A program made the position numbers and the translations under genes. This document shows positions 8,413 to 16,440 of a stretch of DNA of 23,424 nt, one piece after another. The number at the start of each line of letters is the position of its first letter. Positions within the stretch are counted from its first letter, which is position 1. The notes below the pieces were generated by a model that ran no database searches, was not told where the DNA came from, and saw only the letters and a list, made by a program, of their open reading frames with translations. This stretch comes from an uncultured Lachnospiraceae bacterium (GTDB lineage: Bacteria; Bacillota; Clostridia; Lachnospirales; Lachnospiraceae), in assembly GCA_947382415.1 (NCBI GenBank), contig CANCYO010000046.1:1-23424 (forward strand), read 5' to 3'.

Positions 8413-9254
8413 CTATTCATCATCTAACTCAAGTATGTATACGCTTTCTCCCTCAATAATATTGTCATTCACTTTCACTGCAGTATCTTTCTCCATGCAG
8501 AAAGCCGGACGTACCCCAAGTCGACTGTCTGCCGGGGCATCAATAATGGCATAATCAACACCTATCGACACCACATCACAGGTTTCCCCTATATGTGGTG
8601 TCCTCGTCCAATAGGGCCATGCTTCCCCATCTGCTTTATATGCTTTTTTTTCAGAAGGCTCCTTATATTTAAATATCTTAACGGCTCTCCCTCCTTCGTC
8701 ATGACATAACCAATACCAAAATCTATACCCATTTCCACCGCAGACAGCAAAAATACCTTCCGCTTTATCATGTGCGTAGCCTCAGCCCAATTCTCCTCAT
8801 GATAACTATCCATGTCCGTGACCTCGATCGTTGTCTCTACAATAGCTGCCTGTACTGCATCACCAAAGACCCTGGGAAACTGCGTATTTAAATATGTATC
8901 AATCCTGCTTTTCTGATAATAAGAACCGTAATCATACCATACCCAGCCTCCGCTGAGTCCTCCCCTTCCACTTTCATCACTGGCCGGTTCATACTGCATT
9001 TCTTCCTCCAGCAAATGCTCTCTCAGAAGCAGCACATGCCCGTCATAATCGGACTCCAGCACAAGATACGGAACATATTCACCGTTTTCCTTTATATAAA
9101 CCACCGGATTGTTGGGAGATCGGTCATAGGCTATCCTCTCCAAAGTCAGATTCCTCTTCGACTCATACAACCAAACCGCCAGAGCAATACTGAACAGCAC
9201 TATGCCTGTGACAACGGCCAATATTATTCCTGTCAATAGTTTCTTTTTCCTCAC
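8413..9254 (-). pseudogene. DUF6273-type paralogue broken by a frameshift
   Basis: This is a second copy of the neighbouring gene with very high nucleotide similarity over most of its length. One A is missing in TTTAAATATC near 8671-8675, where the intact copy has TTTAAAATATC, so the frame shifts just after the residues PLRY and ends at 8589. The other frame continues the homology (HIGETCDVVSIG..., SRLGVRPAFCMEKDT..., SVYILELDDE) to a stop at 8413-8415, so the break is recent, a phase-variation event or a sequencing error. An ATG in the same place as the intact copy's start is out of frame here. The GTG at 9254, after AAGGGGGAG, is in frame and is taken as the start. The longer frame opening at 9353 begins inside the predicted promoter and is unlikely to be used. 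Confidence 0.75.
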
Positions 9255-9324
9255 GTTCTCCCCCTTGTGTTCATTGAAAACCCCTTTGCTCTCAGTTATC
9301 TGAATTTTTGCGTATTTAGTTACT

Positions 9325-9353
9325 AACATAACATTATTACAGATATTTTTCAA
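9325..9353 (-). promoter_or_regulatory. Predicted promoter of the DUF6273/vWA operon
   Basis: On the - strand, TTGAAA (9353-9348) and TATGTT (9330-9325) are 17 bases apart. A transcript starting near 9318 would have a leader of about 65 bases before the GTG at 9254. Confidence 0.5.
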
Positions 9354-9386
9354 CAGATTTTTTAAAAATAATATTAGTCCTTCCTG

Positions 9387-9416
9387 TTGTACTTTTATTC
9401 ACACCTATGGTAGAAT
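9387..9416 (+). promoter_or_regulatory. Predicted promoter of the SGNH hydrolase gene
   Basis: TTGTAC (9387-9392) and TAGAAT (9411-9416) are separated by 18 bases. The palindrome TGACGTCA (9416-9423) overlaps the end of the -10 element and could be an operator. The promoter is back to back with that of the DUF6273 operon. Confidence 0.5.
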
Positions 9417-9485
9417 GACGTCATGCGGCAGACATGCCCACAGAATAAAAATCAAATCTGAAAGAAAGTATAGAGTGTATGAACC

Positions 9486-10928
9486 ATGATCAAAAAAATA
9501 ATACATTTTGTGTTTATCTTAGTATTGGCAGCGGCAATCGGTTTCGGTGTCTACCGCTATCTGGAATATAAAAAATATGAGCCCCTGCATCTGGATCAGG
9601 AACGGATCGCCACCGAGGATTACACGGCGGTTTTTTTCTCGACTTTTCCGATAGACAATTATACAGAGGATGATTTTATCTACTATCGTGAAATTTATCC
9701 CCTGAAGTCCGCTTACTGCATCCCCGATATGGAGACGCTCACCGACTATTTTACCAGAGTGTCCGAGAGCTGGAATGAAGTGTCAACAGTCTATCTGGGA
9801 GTGCGGCCCGACATTGTCACCGCCGATGATCTGATGACGCTGATGGATACCTGGAATGACAAGCAGTACGAAGTAATCCTGGCATACCCTTCTCTGGATT
9901 ACTGGCAGGAACTTGATGAGGAAGAATACCCCGCGATCCTCGAGTCCTATACGGATTTTATCAACAGCCTGATACCCCGTTATGAGGACAGCGAGTGGCT
10001 GCAGGACAATCTCTCCGTCTATTTCTATGGTTCTACGGAATGGCTGGTGGGCAATGCTTATAATTACGAAGACGACTTCAATGTCAACGCCGGTATTTCC
10101 CATACTCTTTCCATGTACTCGGACCGCAATCACGGATATCGGCTGACACTGGAGAATTATCAGGATGTTTTAGAAGACTTTGAGACGCTGGTGGCAGACT
10201 GCCGCAGCGAAGAAACTGAGCATCCCTCACTGTCCAAGTGGGACGTGGTCTTCTTCGGAGACAGTATCATAGCTTTCTCCGAGACCTCCTCCATCCCCGG
10301 GGCAGTGGGCGGCATCACGGGCGCGCACACCTACAACTGCGGACAGGGCGGAAGTCATGCCGTTGTAACTGACGACGGCTTTCCTGGCATCCCCTATGTG
10401 GTAGACGCCTTTTTGGCAAAAGATACAAGCTATTTTGCTGAGGATTCACAGATTTATGCAGGAATGACGGATTACTTTGAACATGCTAAGAAAAGAAGAC
10501 AGAAATGCTTTGTGTTGAATTTCGGTATGAACGATTATTTCAACGGATATCCCGTGCGCACGGAAGCCCCCTATGACTGCGCTTCCTATACAGGCGCACT
10601 GCGCACCGCCGTAGACAAACTGCAGACCGCATATCCTGACGCAGTGATCGTGCTGATGACGCCCAATTTTACCTCTTATTTCGGAAACGGAACGGAGCCT
10701 CAGTCTGCAGTGGGCGGTATGCTCCCCGACTATGCGGGAGCCATGAACTCACTGTGTGACGAAAAAGAACTGCTGTGCTACAACAGCTACAGCAAACTGC
10801 CCATTGACAGCACCAATCACACAGACTATCTTCTGGACGGGTGCCACCCCAACGAAGAGACCCGGTATGTAATGGCGCAGTCTATAGCCGAGTTGCTATG
10901 GACTGTCGCGGAAGCGGACACAAAATGA
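9486..10928 (+). CDS. Membrane-anchored SGNH/GDSL hydrolase
   Basis: 480 residues. One N-terminal membrane segment (about 5-24) acts as a signal anchor. Residues 35-245 form an unassigned region rich in acidic and aromatic residues. The C-terminal SGNH domain (about 250-475) shows block I FFGDSI with nucleophile Ser260, block II with Gly288 in NCGQGGSH, block III with Asn349 in NFGMND, and block V with Asp451 and His454 in DGCHP. All four catalytic or oxyanion positions are present. The family contains esterases acting on lipids and on acetylated wall polymers; de-O-acetylation of an envelope glycan is a reasonable inference, not shown. The ribosome site is weak (GAAAGAAAG, somewhat far upstream). 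It is monocistronic and divergent from the DUF6273 operon. Confidence 0.85.
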   Translation: MIKKIIHFVFILVLAAAIGFGVYRYLEYKKYEPLHLDQERIATEDYTAVFFSTFPIDNYTEDDFIYYREIYPLKSAYCIPDMETLTDYFTRVSESWNEVSTVYLGVRPDIVTADDLMTLMDTWNDKQYEVILAYPSLDYWQELDEEEYPAILESYTDFINSLIPRYEDSEWLQDNLSVYFYGSTEWLVGNAYNYEDDFNVNAGISHTLSMYSDRNHGYRLTLENYQDVLEDFETLVADCRSEETEHPSLSKWDVVFFGDSIIAFSETSSIPGAVGGITGAHTYNCGQGGSHAVVTDDGFPGIPYVVDAFLAKDTSYFAEDSQIYAGMTDYFEHAKKRRQKCFVLNFGMNDYFNGYPVRTEAPYDCASYTGALRTAVDKLQTAYPDAVIVLMTPNFTSYFGNGTEPQSAVGGMLPDYAGAMNSLCDEKELLCYNSYSKLPIDSTNHTDYLLDGCHPNEETRYVMAQSIAELLWTVAEADTK

Positions 10929-11062
10929 TGTTTCATTAATAAAAGTATCGCTTATTTAAGGGGATAGGCACAAAAAATCCGGAGCGGTTAGACGGGTGCC
11001 CGTAAGAAAGTAATTCAAGAAATTACGATTATGGCATCTGTCAAGCGAGGTTGGTAAACGAG
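10929..11062. other. Intergenic stretch, possible structured RNA
   Basis: No credible gene. Small inverted repeats are visible: ACGGGTGCCCGT near 10992-11003 and GTAATT-CAAGA-AATTAC near 11009-11025. They lead into the long terminator at 11063-11104. Together these could be the 3' end of the hydrolase transcript or an independent small RNA. No clear promoter was found. Confidence 0.25.
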
Positions 11063-11104
11063 ATAACGGAGATTCGGTGCAAACCGAATCTCCGTTATTT
11101 TTTT
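11063..11104 (+). terminator. Strong intrinsic terminator
   Basis: A perfect 15-bp stem, ATAACGGAGATTCGG (11063-11077) with its complement (11084-11098), a six-base loop TGCAAA, and a T run at 11098-11104. It lies 135 bases after the SGNH hydrolase stop and would end that transcript, separating it from the island that follows. Confidence 0.85.
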
Positions 11105-11107
11105 CTA

Positions 11108-11433
11108 TACGTGGAAACCTACAATCTGCCCCGCTGCCCCTTGAGGTTTTGCGGACGGACAAGTATGACCACATCGTATGTGATGATATGTTCAGGTTGC
11201 TTGTGTGGGACTGCTACGCATGGAGCGCATGGCAGTTTTTCCAAGTGAAAGACCACAAGGGCAATTATCGTGACATTCCCGGCGAATAGGCGCAGTACGC
11301 AGGATATTTCCCATTGTGGCGTTTGTCGTACAACATTATCCCCTACATCCGAATGAAATTTGAGCAGAATAGGCTTGATTTCCAAATTGGCGATGTCAAA
11401 CCAAATGCGATTTTATACCCCGATATCAAATAA
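11108..11433 (+). pseudogene. Gene remnant with an in-frame TAG, unrecognised family
   Basis: One reading frame runs from just after the terminator to a TAA at 11431-11433, interrupted by a single TAG at 11287-11289. Before the stop it reads ...YDHIVCDDMFRLLVWDCYAWSAWQFFQVKDHKGNYRDIPGE; after it, AQYAGYFPLWRLSYNIIPYIRMKFEQ...ILYPDIK. Both parts have protein-like composition with many aromatic residues, which suggests one former gene with a CAG or GAG mutated to TAG. There is no convincing start or ribosome site: the ATG in this frame at 11077 lies inside the terminator stem. I do not recognise the family. It is probably a 3' fragment left when the restriction island arrived. Confidence 0.45.
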
Positions 11434-11469
11434 AATATTTGCATACTCAAATTTATTTTTTGCACGCGC

Positions 11470-11498
11470 TTGATTTGTTCAAGGTGATATGTTATAAT
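11470..11498 (+). promoter_or_regulatory. Predicted promoter of the restriction-modification operon
   Basis: TTGATT (11470-11475) and a perfect TATAAT (11493-11498) are 17 bases apart. GTTA-N5-TAAC (11491-11503) overlaps the -10 element and could bind the small regulator encoded first in the operon. Confidence 0.65.
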
Positions 11499-11525
11499 GT
11501 AACAAAACTCGTAGGAGGCAAATAT

Positions 11526-11735
11526 ATGGCTGCCAATTATAATAAATTATGGAAAATCTTGATTGATAGAAAACTCAAACGCACAGATCTAAGAGAGCTT
11601 GCCGGAATAAGCACAACAACCGTAGCAAAGCTTGGAAAAGACGAATACGTTTCCATGGAGTGTATGGACAGGATTTGCGCTGCACTAAAGTGCGATATTG
11701 GCGACATAATGAGTTTTTCTCGCGAACAACAGTAA
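11526..11735 (+). CDS. Small XRE-family HTH regulator, probable controller of the R-M operon
   Basis: 69 residues making up a single Cro/CI-type helix-turn-helix domain of the HTH_26 kind: KLWKILIDRKLKRTDLRELAGISTTTVAKLGKDEYVSMECMDRICAALKCDIGDIM. The ATG at 11526 follows TAGGAGG with good spacing; a longer frame opening at 11439 starts upstream of the promoter and is rejected. It is the first gene of the operon, 15 bases before the endonuclease. In many type II systems such a protein times endonuclease expression and represses its own promoter. That role is inferred from position. Confidence 0.8.
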   Translation: MAANYNKLWKILIDRKLKRTDLRELAGISTTTVAKLGKDEYVSMECMDRICAALKCDIGDIMSFSREQQ

Positions 11736-11750
11736 AACAGAGGTAGGAAT

Positions 11751-12917
11751 ATGTGGCGTTGGGATCAAGGACGGCTTTTGTATTTTCAATTTGATGTACT
11801 TAGAGACATTGCAAAAACATTGGTTAAATTCGATAATGCGGATATCACAAAGTATGAGGACTTATTTCGTCAAACGCTTGTAATGGAAACCGGAATGCCA
11901 TTTTTGCCAGAGCACTACACGATTAAGCGTAATTATTCCAGAGTTTTTCAATGCTCATTTTTAGCAAAATTTATAGGCAATCAACTAGTGGTAACTGATA
12001 TTTGCCGTGATTTAGCCAATACAGACGGAAAGATTAAAAGTGCTGATGACTATTTGTTCAATTATGTTAGCAAATTCCGCTTCCCGTTTCCTGCATTTGA
12101 CAACTATAATGCTACCGAACAGCGCGTATACCCCTTTTGCGCTATTCTGAAATTTTTGATTGCCCAAAGAGAATTGGGCATTGACGCCAAATTGTCGTTA
12201 GATGATATTTTTAATTATATCGTAGGAAATAATTGCACAGGTTTTGAGGACATTGAGTATTGCAAAACGCTTACCCCTGTGGCATACAGCTATACAGATA
12301 CTGAACGACGTCAACTTCGCGAGATGGTTATCTTCCTTAGCCAGTTAAGCGTTCTAAAAGTGTATGACGGATTTCTATATCTTGATGAAATTAGTGATGG
12401 CGCAAAGAATGAAATGCTCAACAACTTTTTGAAACCTGAAAACAGATTTGCAAAGGCAGACAGAATGGAAGAATTTTTGGAAATGACCTCTTTGGGCAAC
12501 AGGATTATTGTTCCTACTTTTGAGGTGTTTGCAGCTGAGCCGGCTGATATTGAATTTATCGAAGGTAATCGTAAGCGAGTGGAACATTTCCGTGTTGAGC
12601 GCAGTGGCTTGCTGAGAAAATACTATAAACAAGTTAATCCACATCCTGTTTGCTGTGCTTGCGGTGCAGATATGAGCAAACGATATCCGTGGACAGACTA
12701 TATGCTTGATATCCACCACTTGTTACCGCTATCCTCTGCCGTGGCAATTTCGTCCAGCGGTACATCGTTGGCAGATATTGTAGGATTGTGTCCCTCTTGT
12801 CATCGAGCAGTGCATATGTATTATCGCAAGTGGCTGAAAGCAAATGAACAAACTGATTTCAAATCCAAGCAAGAGGCGCATGATGTTTTTGTACAAGCAA
12901 CCAGGGAGATTGCATGA
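11751..12917 (+). CDS. HNH-type restriction endonuclease
   Basis: 388 residues. The C-terminal HNH/zinc module (about 299-362) has Cys302 and Cys304 (in VCCACGAD), the catalytic pair in LDIHHLLPLS (His322/His323), and CPSCHRAVH (Cys347, Cys350, His351, His355), a usual Cys4-zinc HNH layout. The N-terminal 290 residues have no motif I recognise and probably hold DNA recognition and dimerisation. GAGGTAGG precedes the ATG. The stop overlaps the methyltransferase start by four bases (ATGA), so the two are translationally coupled. Base composition is clearly AT-richer than the flanking core genes. The target sequence cannot be read from the protein. It cleaves unmethylated foreign DNA by analogy with type II systems. 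Confidence 0.85.
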   Translation: MWRWDQGRLLYFQFDVLRDIAKTLVKFDNADITKYEDLFRQTLVMETGMPFLPEHYTIKRNYSRVFQCSFLAKFIGNQLVVTDICRDLANTDGKIKSADDYLFNYVSKFRFPFPAFDNYNATEQRVYPFCAILKFLIAQRELGIDAKLSLDDIFNYIVGNNCTGFEDIEYCKTLTPVAYSYTDTERRQLREMVIFLSQLSVLKVYDGFLYLDEISDGAKNEMLNNFLKPENRFAKADRMEEFLEMTSLGNRIIVPTFEVFAAEPADIEFIEGNRKRVEHFRVERSGLLRKYYKQVNPHPVCCACGADMSKRYPWTDYMLDIHHLLPLSSAVAISSSGTSLADIVGLCPSCHRAVHMYYRKWLKANEQTDFKSKQEAHDVFVQATREIA

Positions 12918-14134
12918 TGAATGAACTTATCAATAAAATGGAACTTTCTGAGCAAAACACAATTTTGCAAAAGGCCAAATCAATGAAAGGTGATTTACCC
13001 AGATTATTAGAGGATAATGGCATCTCGTACGATGCATTGAGATACGAGGTGTATTGCGAACTTCCTCAAGAATGCCTTTCTCCAATTGAAACGCTTGATT
13101 CGATTGAAAAGTGTTCTGATAAAATTCCTGCCGTCAGTTTCTTTTCCGGCGCGGGTGGATTTGATGTAGGATTCAGTTACGCGGGGTTTGAGAATATCAT
13201 ATCTATTGAGTTTAACAAGATATTCTGCAACACTTTACGAGCTAATAACCCCAATAAAATTGTTATCGGTCCGCCACAGTATTCTGGTGACATAAGCAAA
13301 AGAGAGGAACTTGCACAAATCCTCATTGAGCATGGAGTTACAGAAAACTTTCCGGGTGTATTTCACGGAGGTCCCCCTTGTCAGTCATTCAGCATTGCCG
13401 CTAATCAACGATTTAGCAAGGATGATGATAACTTCAAACGCAAGGGATTTGATGATGAAGAAAAGGGCACTTTGATTTTTGACTATATTTGGTTTATTAA
13501 AAAATTCCGTCCTGTCGCATTTCTAATTGAAAATGTTGCGGGAATAATGGAATGCGATAATGATGGACGAATTAAACGCGCATTAGATGATTTAGTGTCA
13601 GATGGATATACAATTACTGAACCGCGAGTATTGAATGCCGCAAACTATGGCGTACCACAGAATCGCATGAGATGGATTGTTGCAGGAACACGAAAAAACA
13701 CAAAAATTGTTCTGCCAGAGCCAACGACTACAGTTACACCATGCGGTTCGGTATTCCTGCGCTCAACAGAAAATGTAAAAAATCATGTCACGCGCAAACA
13801 TACTGCTGAGTCTATCGGTAGATACATGAAGTTACCTTATGGCGGTCGAGATAAACTTGGAAGAGTAGATAGATTGGATCCTCGGCTACCATCTAAAACT
13901 GTAATTGCCGGAGGAACAAAAGGTGGTGGGCGTTCTCATTTACATCCTTTTGCACCACGGACGTTATCAGTACGCGAATGTGCAAGATTGCAAACTTTCC
14001 CTGATGATTATATCTTTACCGGAGCGAATGCGCGGCAGTTTACTCAAGTAGGAAATGCTGTTCCTCCATTGCTCGCATATAAATTAGCGATGGCAATCAA
14101 GAAGTCCGTATTTACGACAGAAGATGTAAACTAA
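12914..14134 (+). CDS. C5-cytosine DNA methyltransferase (Dcm family)
   Basis: 406 residues carrying the ordered motifs of cytosine-5 methyltransferases: motif I FFSGAGGFDVGF (76-87) for S-adenosylmethionine, motif IV GGPPCQSF (152-159) with catalytic Cys156, motif VI ENVAG (206-210), motif VIII QNRMRW (249-254), and the C-terminal RECARLQTFPDDY plus QVGNAVPP (378-385). The variable region between motifs VIII and IX (about 262-345) should hold the target recognition domain. The first 70 residues are an N-terminal extension of unknown role. It protects host DNA against the HNH endonuclease encoded just upstream. Two adjacent ATG codons (12914 and 12917) are possible starts; the first gives the ATGA overlap. 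Confidence 0.95.
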   Translation: MMNELINKMELSEQNTILQKAKSMKGDLPRLLEDNGISYDALRYEVYCELPQECLSPIETLDSIEKCSDKIPAVSFFSGAGGFDVGFSYAGFENIISIEFNKIFCNTLRANNPNKIVIGPPQYSGDISKREELAQILIEHGVTENFPGVFHGGPPCQSFSIAANQRFSKDDDNFKRKGFDDEEKGTLIFDYIWFIKKFRPVAFLIENVAGIMECDNDGRIKRALDDLVSDGYTITEPRVLNAANYGVPQNRMRWIVAGTRKNTKIVLPEPTTTVTPCGSVFLRSTENVKNHVTRKHTAESIGRYMKLPYGGRDKLGRVDRLDPRLPSKTVIAGGTKGGGRSHLHPFAPRTLSVRECARLQTFPDDYIFTGANARQFTQVGNAVPPLLAYKLAMAIKKSVFTTEDVN

Positions 14135-14146
14135 TTACGAAGAGGA

Positions 14147-14590
14147 TCAAAGAGGTATTACATTTTTATACATTGCGGCATAATCTTCATATTCACGTTC
14201 AGAAAATCCGAACTTGTCAAGTACATTAGGCATCCATATAGGAATGCTCTCAGACTTAAAAGTCTGGTATTGATTAATAACCTCATAAACACTTGAGCCA
14301 CCAGCGACATGTTCATTATTTACAACCATAAGATGCAATGTTTCATTCCCACGTTGTACATGGACATATACCTTGCCGTTCTTATTCTCCGCTATTGTCA
14401 CAACACCTACATCAACTCTATAACCACGCATATGAAGCTCATTATAGATTATATTTTCCATTGTGTGCGTCTGCTCAAACTGACGGAACGCAATTCGCGC
14501 ATTGCGAAGTCCCAAATCTGAAAAATAATACTTTTTTGGGGGGGCTCTATATCTCCATGCTAAACGCTCCTTTATAAAAGATTTTTGCAA
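14147..14590 (-). pseudogene. 3' fragment of an AAA+ ATPase with DUF4143
   Basis: The frame encodes PPKKYYFSDLGLRNARIAFRQFEQTHTMENIIYNELHMRGYRVDVGVV and continues to ...AAMYKNVIPL, matching the C-terminal DUF4143/nuclease-like part of a common bacterial ATP-binding protein family that is normally about 400-450 residues. The P-loop and Walker B portion is absent, and the sequence before PPKK does not resemble the family. The break point is close to a T6-G7 homopolymer (14532-14544). Only a weak TTG start is available at 14590. It is therefore most likely a remnant, lying convergent to the methyltransferase with 12 bases between stops. Confidence 0.6.
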
Positions 14591-14760
14591 TTATTTGCAG
14601 TTTTCTTTTGTAAGTATTTTTCAAAAACAACTCTCCTTTTCAAACTGTTCCGGATTGCTGCAATCAGCTGTTTTCGAGGTAGTGTGAGACTGGGAGGAAT
14701 CTGCAGGCATTGGCTGAGTCTGGTGTGTTTTCTTATAGTGCGGGCAGGAATCGCCCCTCT

Positions 14761-16440
14761 TCAATACCTGCCATACAGCACAATATCCTCATCCTGTGCC
14801 AGCACCACGCACCCGGCCTTCGCGCACCTCTGCGCCACCTCGGCACCGGCCTGGGCCACGATATACCTGCTGTTCAGGCTGTCAAAATTCTGCAGAACAT
14901 AATCCTTCTGGCAGCAACTGATGCCGAAGCCTTTGGGCAGCGCATACAAAAGCTGCCATTTCATGGTCTCTCTCTCTGCGCTCTGTTCATTAAACACCCA
15001 GATCACCACATTTTCATAATTGGGCACATCCTCCGTTGCAAGCTCCAGCGCGGCGTCAAAGCGCAGCCGCCAGTCCTCCACCTGCGCCTGCCGCGCTGTC
15101 TCCACATAGGGCGTCTGATAATCATAGGGATCAAGCGCCTTATACGTATACAGATACGCAAACACTGCCCCTAAAATCACGGCCTTTTTATAAACCCTTG
15201 TCTCCATGAGACTGACCACAAACACTCCCACCGCCATAAAGGTCAGCAGATGCTTACTGCCCTCCGTCAACTTATACATCAAAAGCAGCGCAAACAGCAT
15301 CCCCACGAAAGAGAATGCCAGATGAGCCTCCGTGGTCAGCCGTACACGCAGAGCGTTCCGCTCCGCCATATCATCCTGCATATCGTCATGCACATTGTCC
15401 GCATCCGCCAAAAGCCGCCTGCGCTTCCGGCGCAGTTTTCCCGCATCTACTGCGGTCTGCCACAACAGCACTGCCATAGTCACCAGATATCCTGCAAAGA
15501 ACGCGCCGGAGGCCAGCCCCGTCCGCAGTCCCTGCACTGTGTGCGCATAAAAATCCCTGCCCTTCCAATATAAGGTACCAAACAGATTGTGAACTCCGGC
15601 TCCAAAACCCTCCGTGAAAAAAGTGGTGATCCAATCCGTAAAAAACAGCGGATGAAAATACTCGGCTCCGAAATAATGCTTGATCAGGGCATAGCAGACT
15701 AAAACCGCCCCCGTCACCACAGCGCTTCCCAGCAGTCCGCTCCAGATCTTACCCTTTCTGCGGGCAGCCCGAATCCAGAAATACACCGGCAAAAGCAAAA
15801 ACAGCAGCATATAAGGCCGCATCAATGTCAGCAGCCCCGATATGACGAACAGCAGAACAAGCTTCCCGGCCCTCTCCCGCCGCTGATAATTCACCGCCAG
15901 ACCATAAAACACGATAAGATGGCTGATGCAGATGATCTCAGGCATTCCAGAAAGCATATATCTCACAAAGGGTGTATACAGACAAAACAAAAAAGTCAGC
16001 ACCCCCATCTGCTTCCATGTAAGCTTTGTCAGCCACACAAATAAAAACATGGCCGCCGTCATCAGAACAATATTGCAGATCACCGGAGACAGCAGATTCC
16101 AGCCAAACAATATCCCCCAGACGATCCACGGCAGCACCAGCACCGGACTCCACGCCGCAAAGGAAAGCCTCAACCCGTGACTCTCGTTAAATCCGTAATA
16201 CCCTTGAGGAAACCCAAATTCCACAATACTCTCAACCTGCTTATAATAAAACAGCTCGTCATTCCACTCGGAAGCGGGAAGATAGACCTCTCCGATACTC
16301 CTGCCCTCCGCCGCACTGCCTACAATACAGCATAAAACAGGCAAAAGCGCCAGAAGCAGCGCCTTGCACAATAACAGATACCGTTTATCCTCTTTCCACC
16401 AGTTCCTTATCCCGTCCAATTTCCTCATTCGGACTCTCAT
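14761..16440 (-). CDS. Polytopic GT-C-type glycosyltransferase (GT39/ArnT-like)
   Basis: 559 residues with about ten hydrophobic segments. The first periplasmic/extracytoplasmic loop after the first membrane span contains EWNDELFYYKQ (N60-D61-E62), the acidic type of motif found in GT-C enzymes that use polyprenyl-phosphate sugars. A charged loop (about 345-372, NVHDDMQDDMAERN) separates the later spans, and a soluble C-terminus follows (about 450-559). It probably transfers a sugar from a lipid-linked donor to a wall polymer or protein on the outer face. The start overlaps the stop of the GtrB-like gene by four bases (ATGA), so donor maker and transferase are coupled. Acceptor unknown. Last gene of the glycan operon. 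Confidence 0.75.
   Translation of the reverse strand: MRVRMRKLDGIRNWWKEDKRYLLLCKALLLALLPVLCCIVGSAAEGRSIGEVYLPASEWNDELFYYKQVESIVEFGFPQGYYGFNESHGLRLSFAAWSPVLVLPWIVWGILFGWNLLSPVICNIVLMTAAMFLFVWLTKLTWKQMGVLTFLFCLYTPFVRYMLSGMPEIICISHLIVFYGLAVNYQRRERAGKLVLLFVISGLLTLMRPYMLLFLLLPVYFWIRAARRKGKIWSGLLGSAVVTGAVLVCYALIKHYFGAEYFHPLFFTDWITTFFTEGFGAGVHNLFGTLYWKGRDFYAHTVQGLRTGLASGAFFAGYLVTMAVLLWQTAVDAGKLRRKRRRLLADADNVHDDMQDDMAERNALRVRLTTEAHLAFSFVGMLFALLLMYKLTEGSKHLLTFMAVGVFVVSLMETRVYKKAVILGAVFAYLYTYKALDPYDYQTPYVETARQAQVEDWRLRFDAALELATEDVPNYENVVIWVFNEQSAERETMKWQLLYALPKGFGISCCQKDYVLQNFDSLNSRYIVAQAGAEVAQRCAKAGCVVLAQDEDIVLYGRY

Noticed and set aside
8589..9353. 254-residue version of the broken DUF6273-type gene starting at 9353
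   Set aside because: This start lies inside the predicted -35 element and the first 30 or so residues have no counterpart in the paralogue. GTG at 9254 is better supported.
11051..11248. Frame running through the terminator at 11063-11104
   Set aside because: It crosses a perfect terminator stem and has no ribosome site. The other + frame reads more protein-like downstream.
11439..11525. N-terminal extension of the XRE regulator
   Set aside because: It would start upstream of the predicted promoter. ATG 11526 has a perfect ribosome site.
14591..14760. Frames in the gap after the GT-C gene
   Set aside because: Short, no ribosome site or recognisable sequence, and no clear terminator for the glycan operon was found either.
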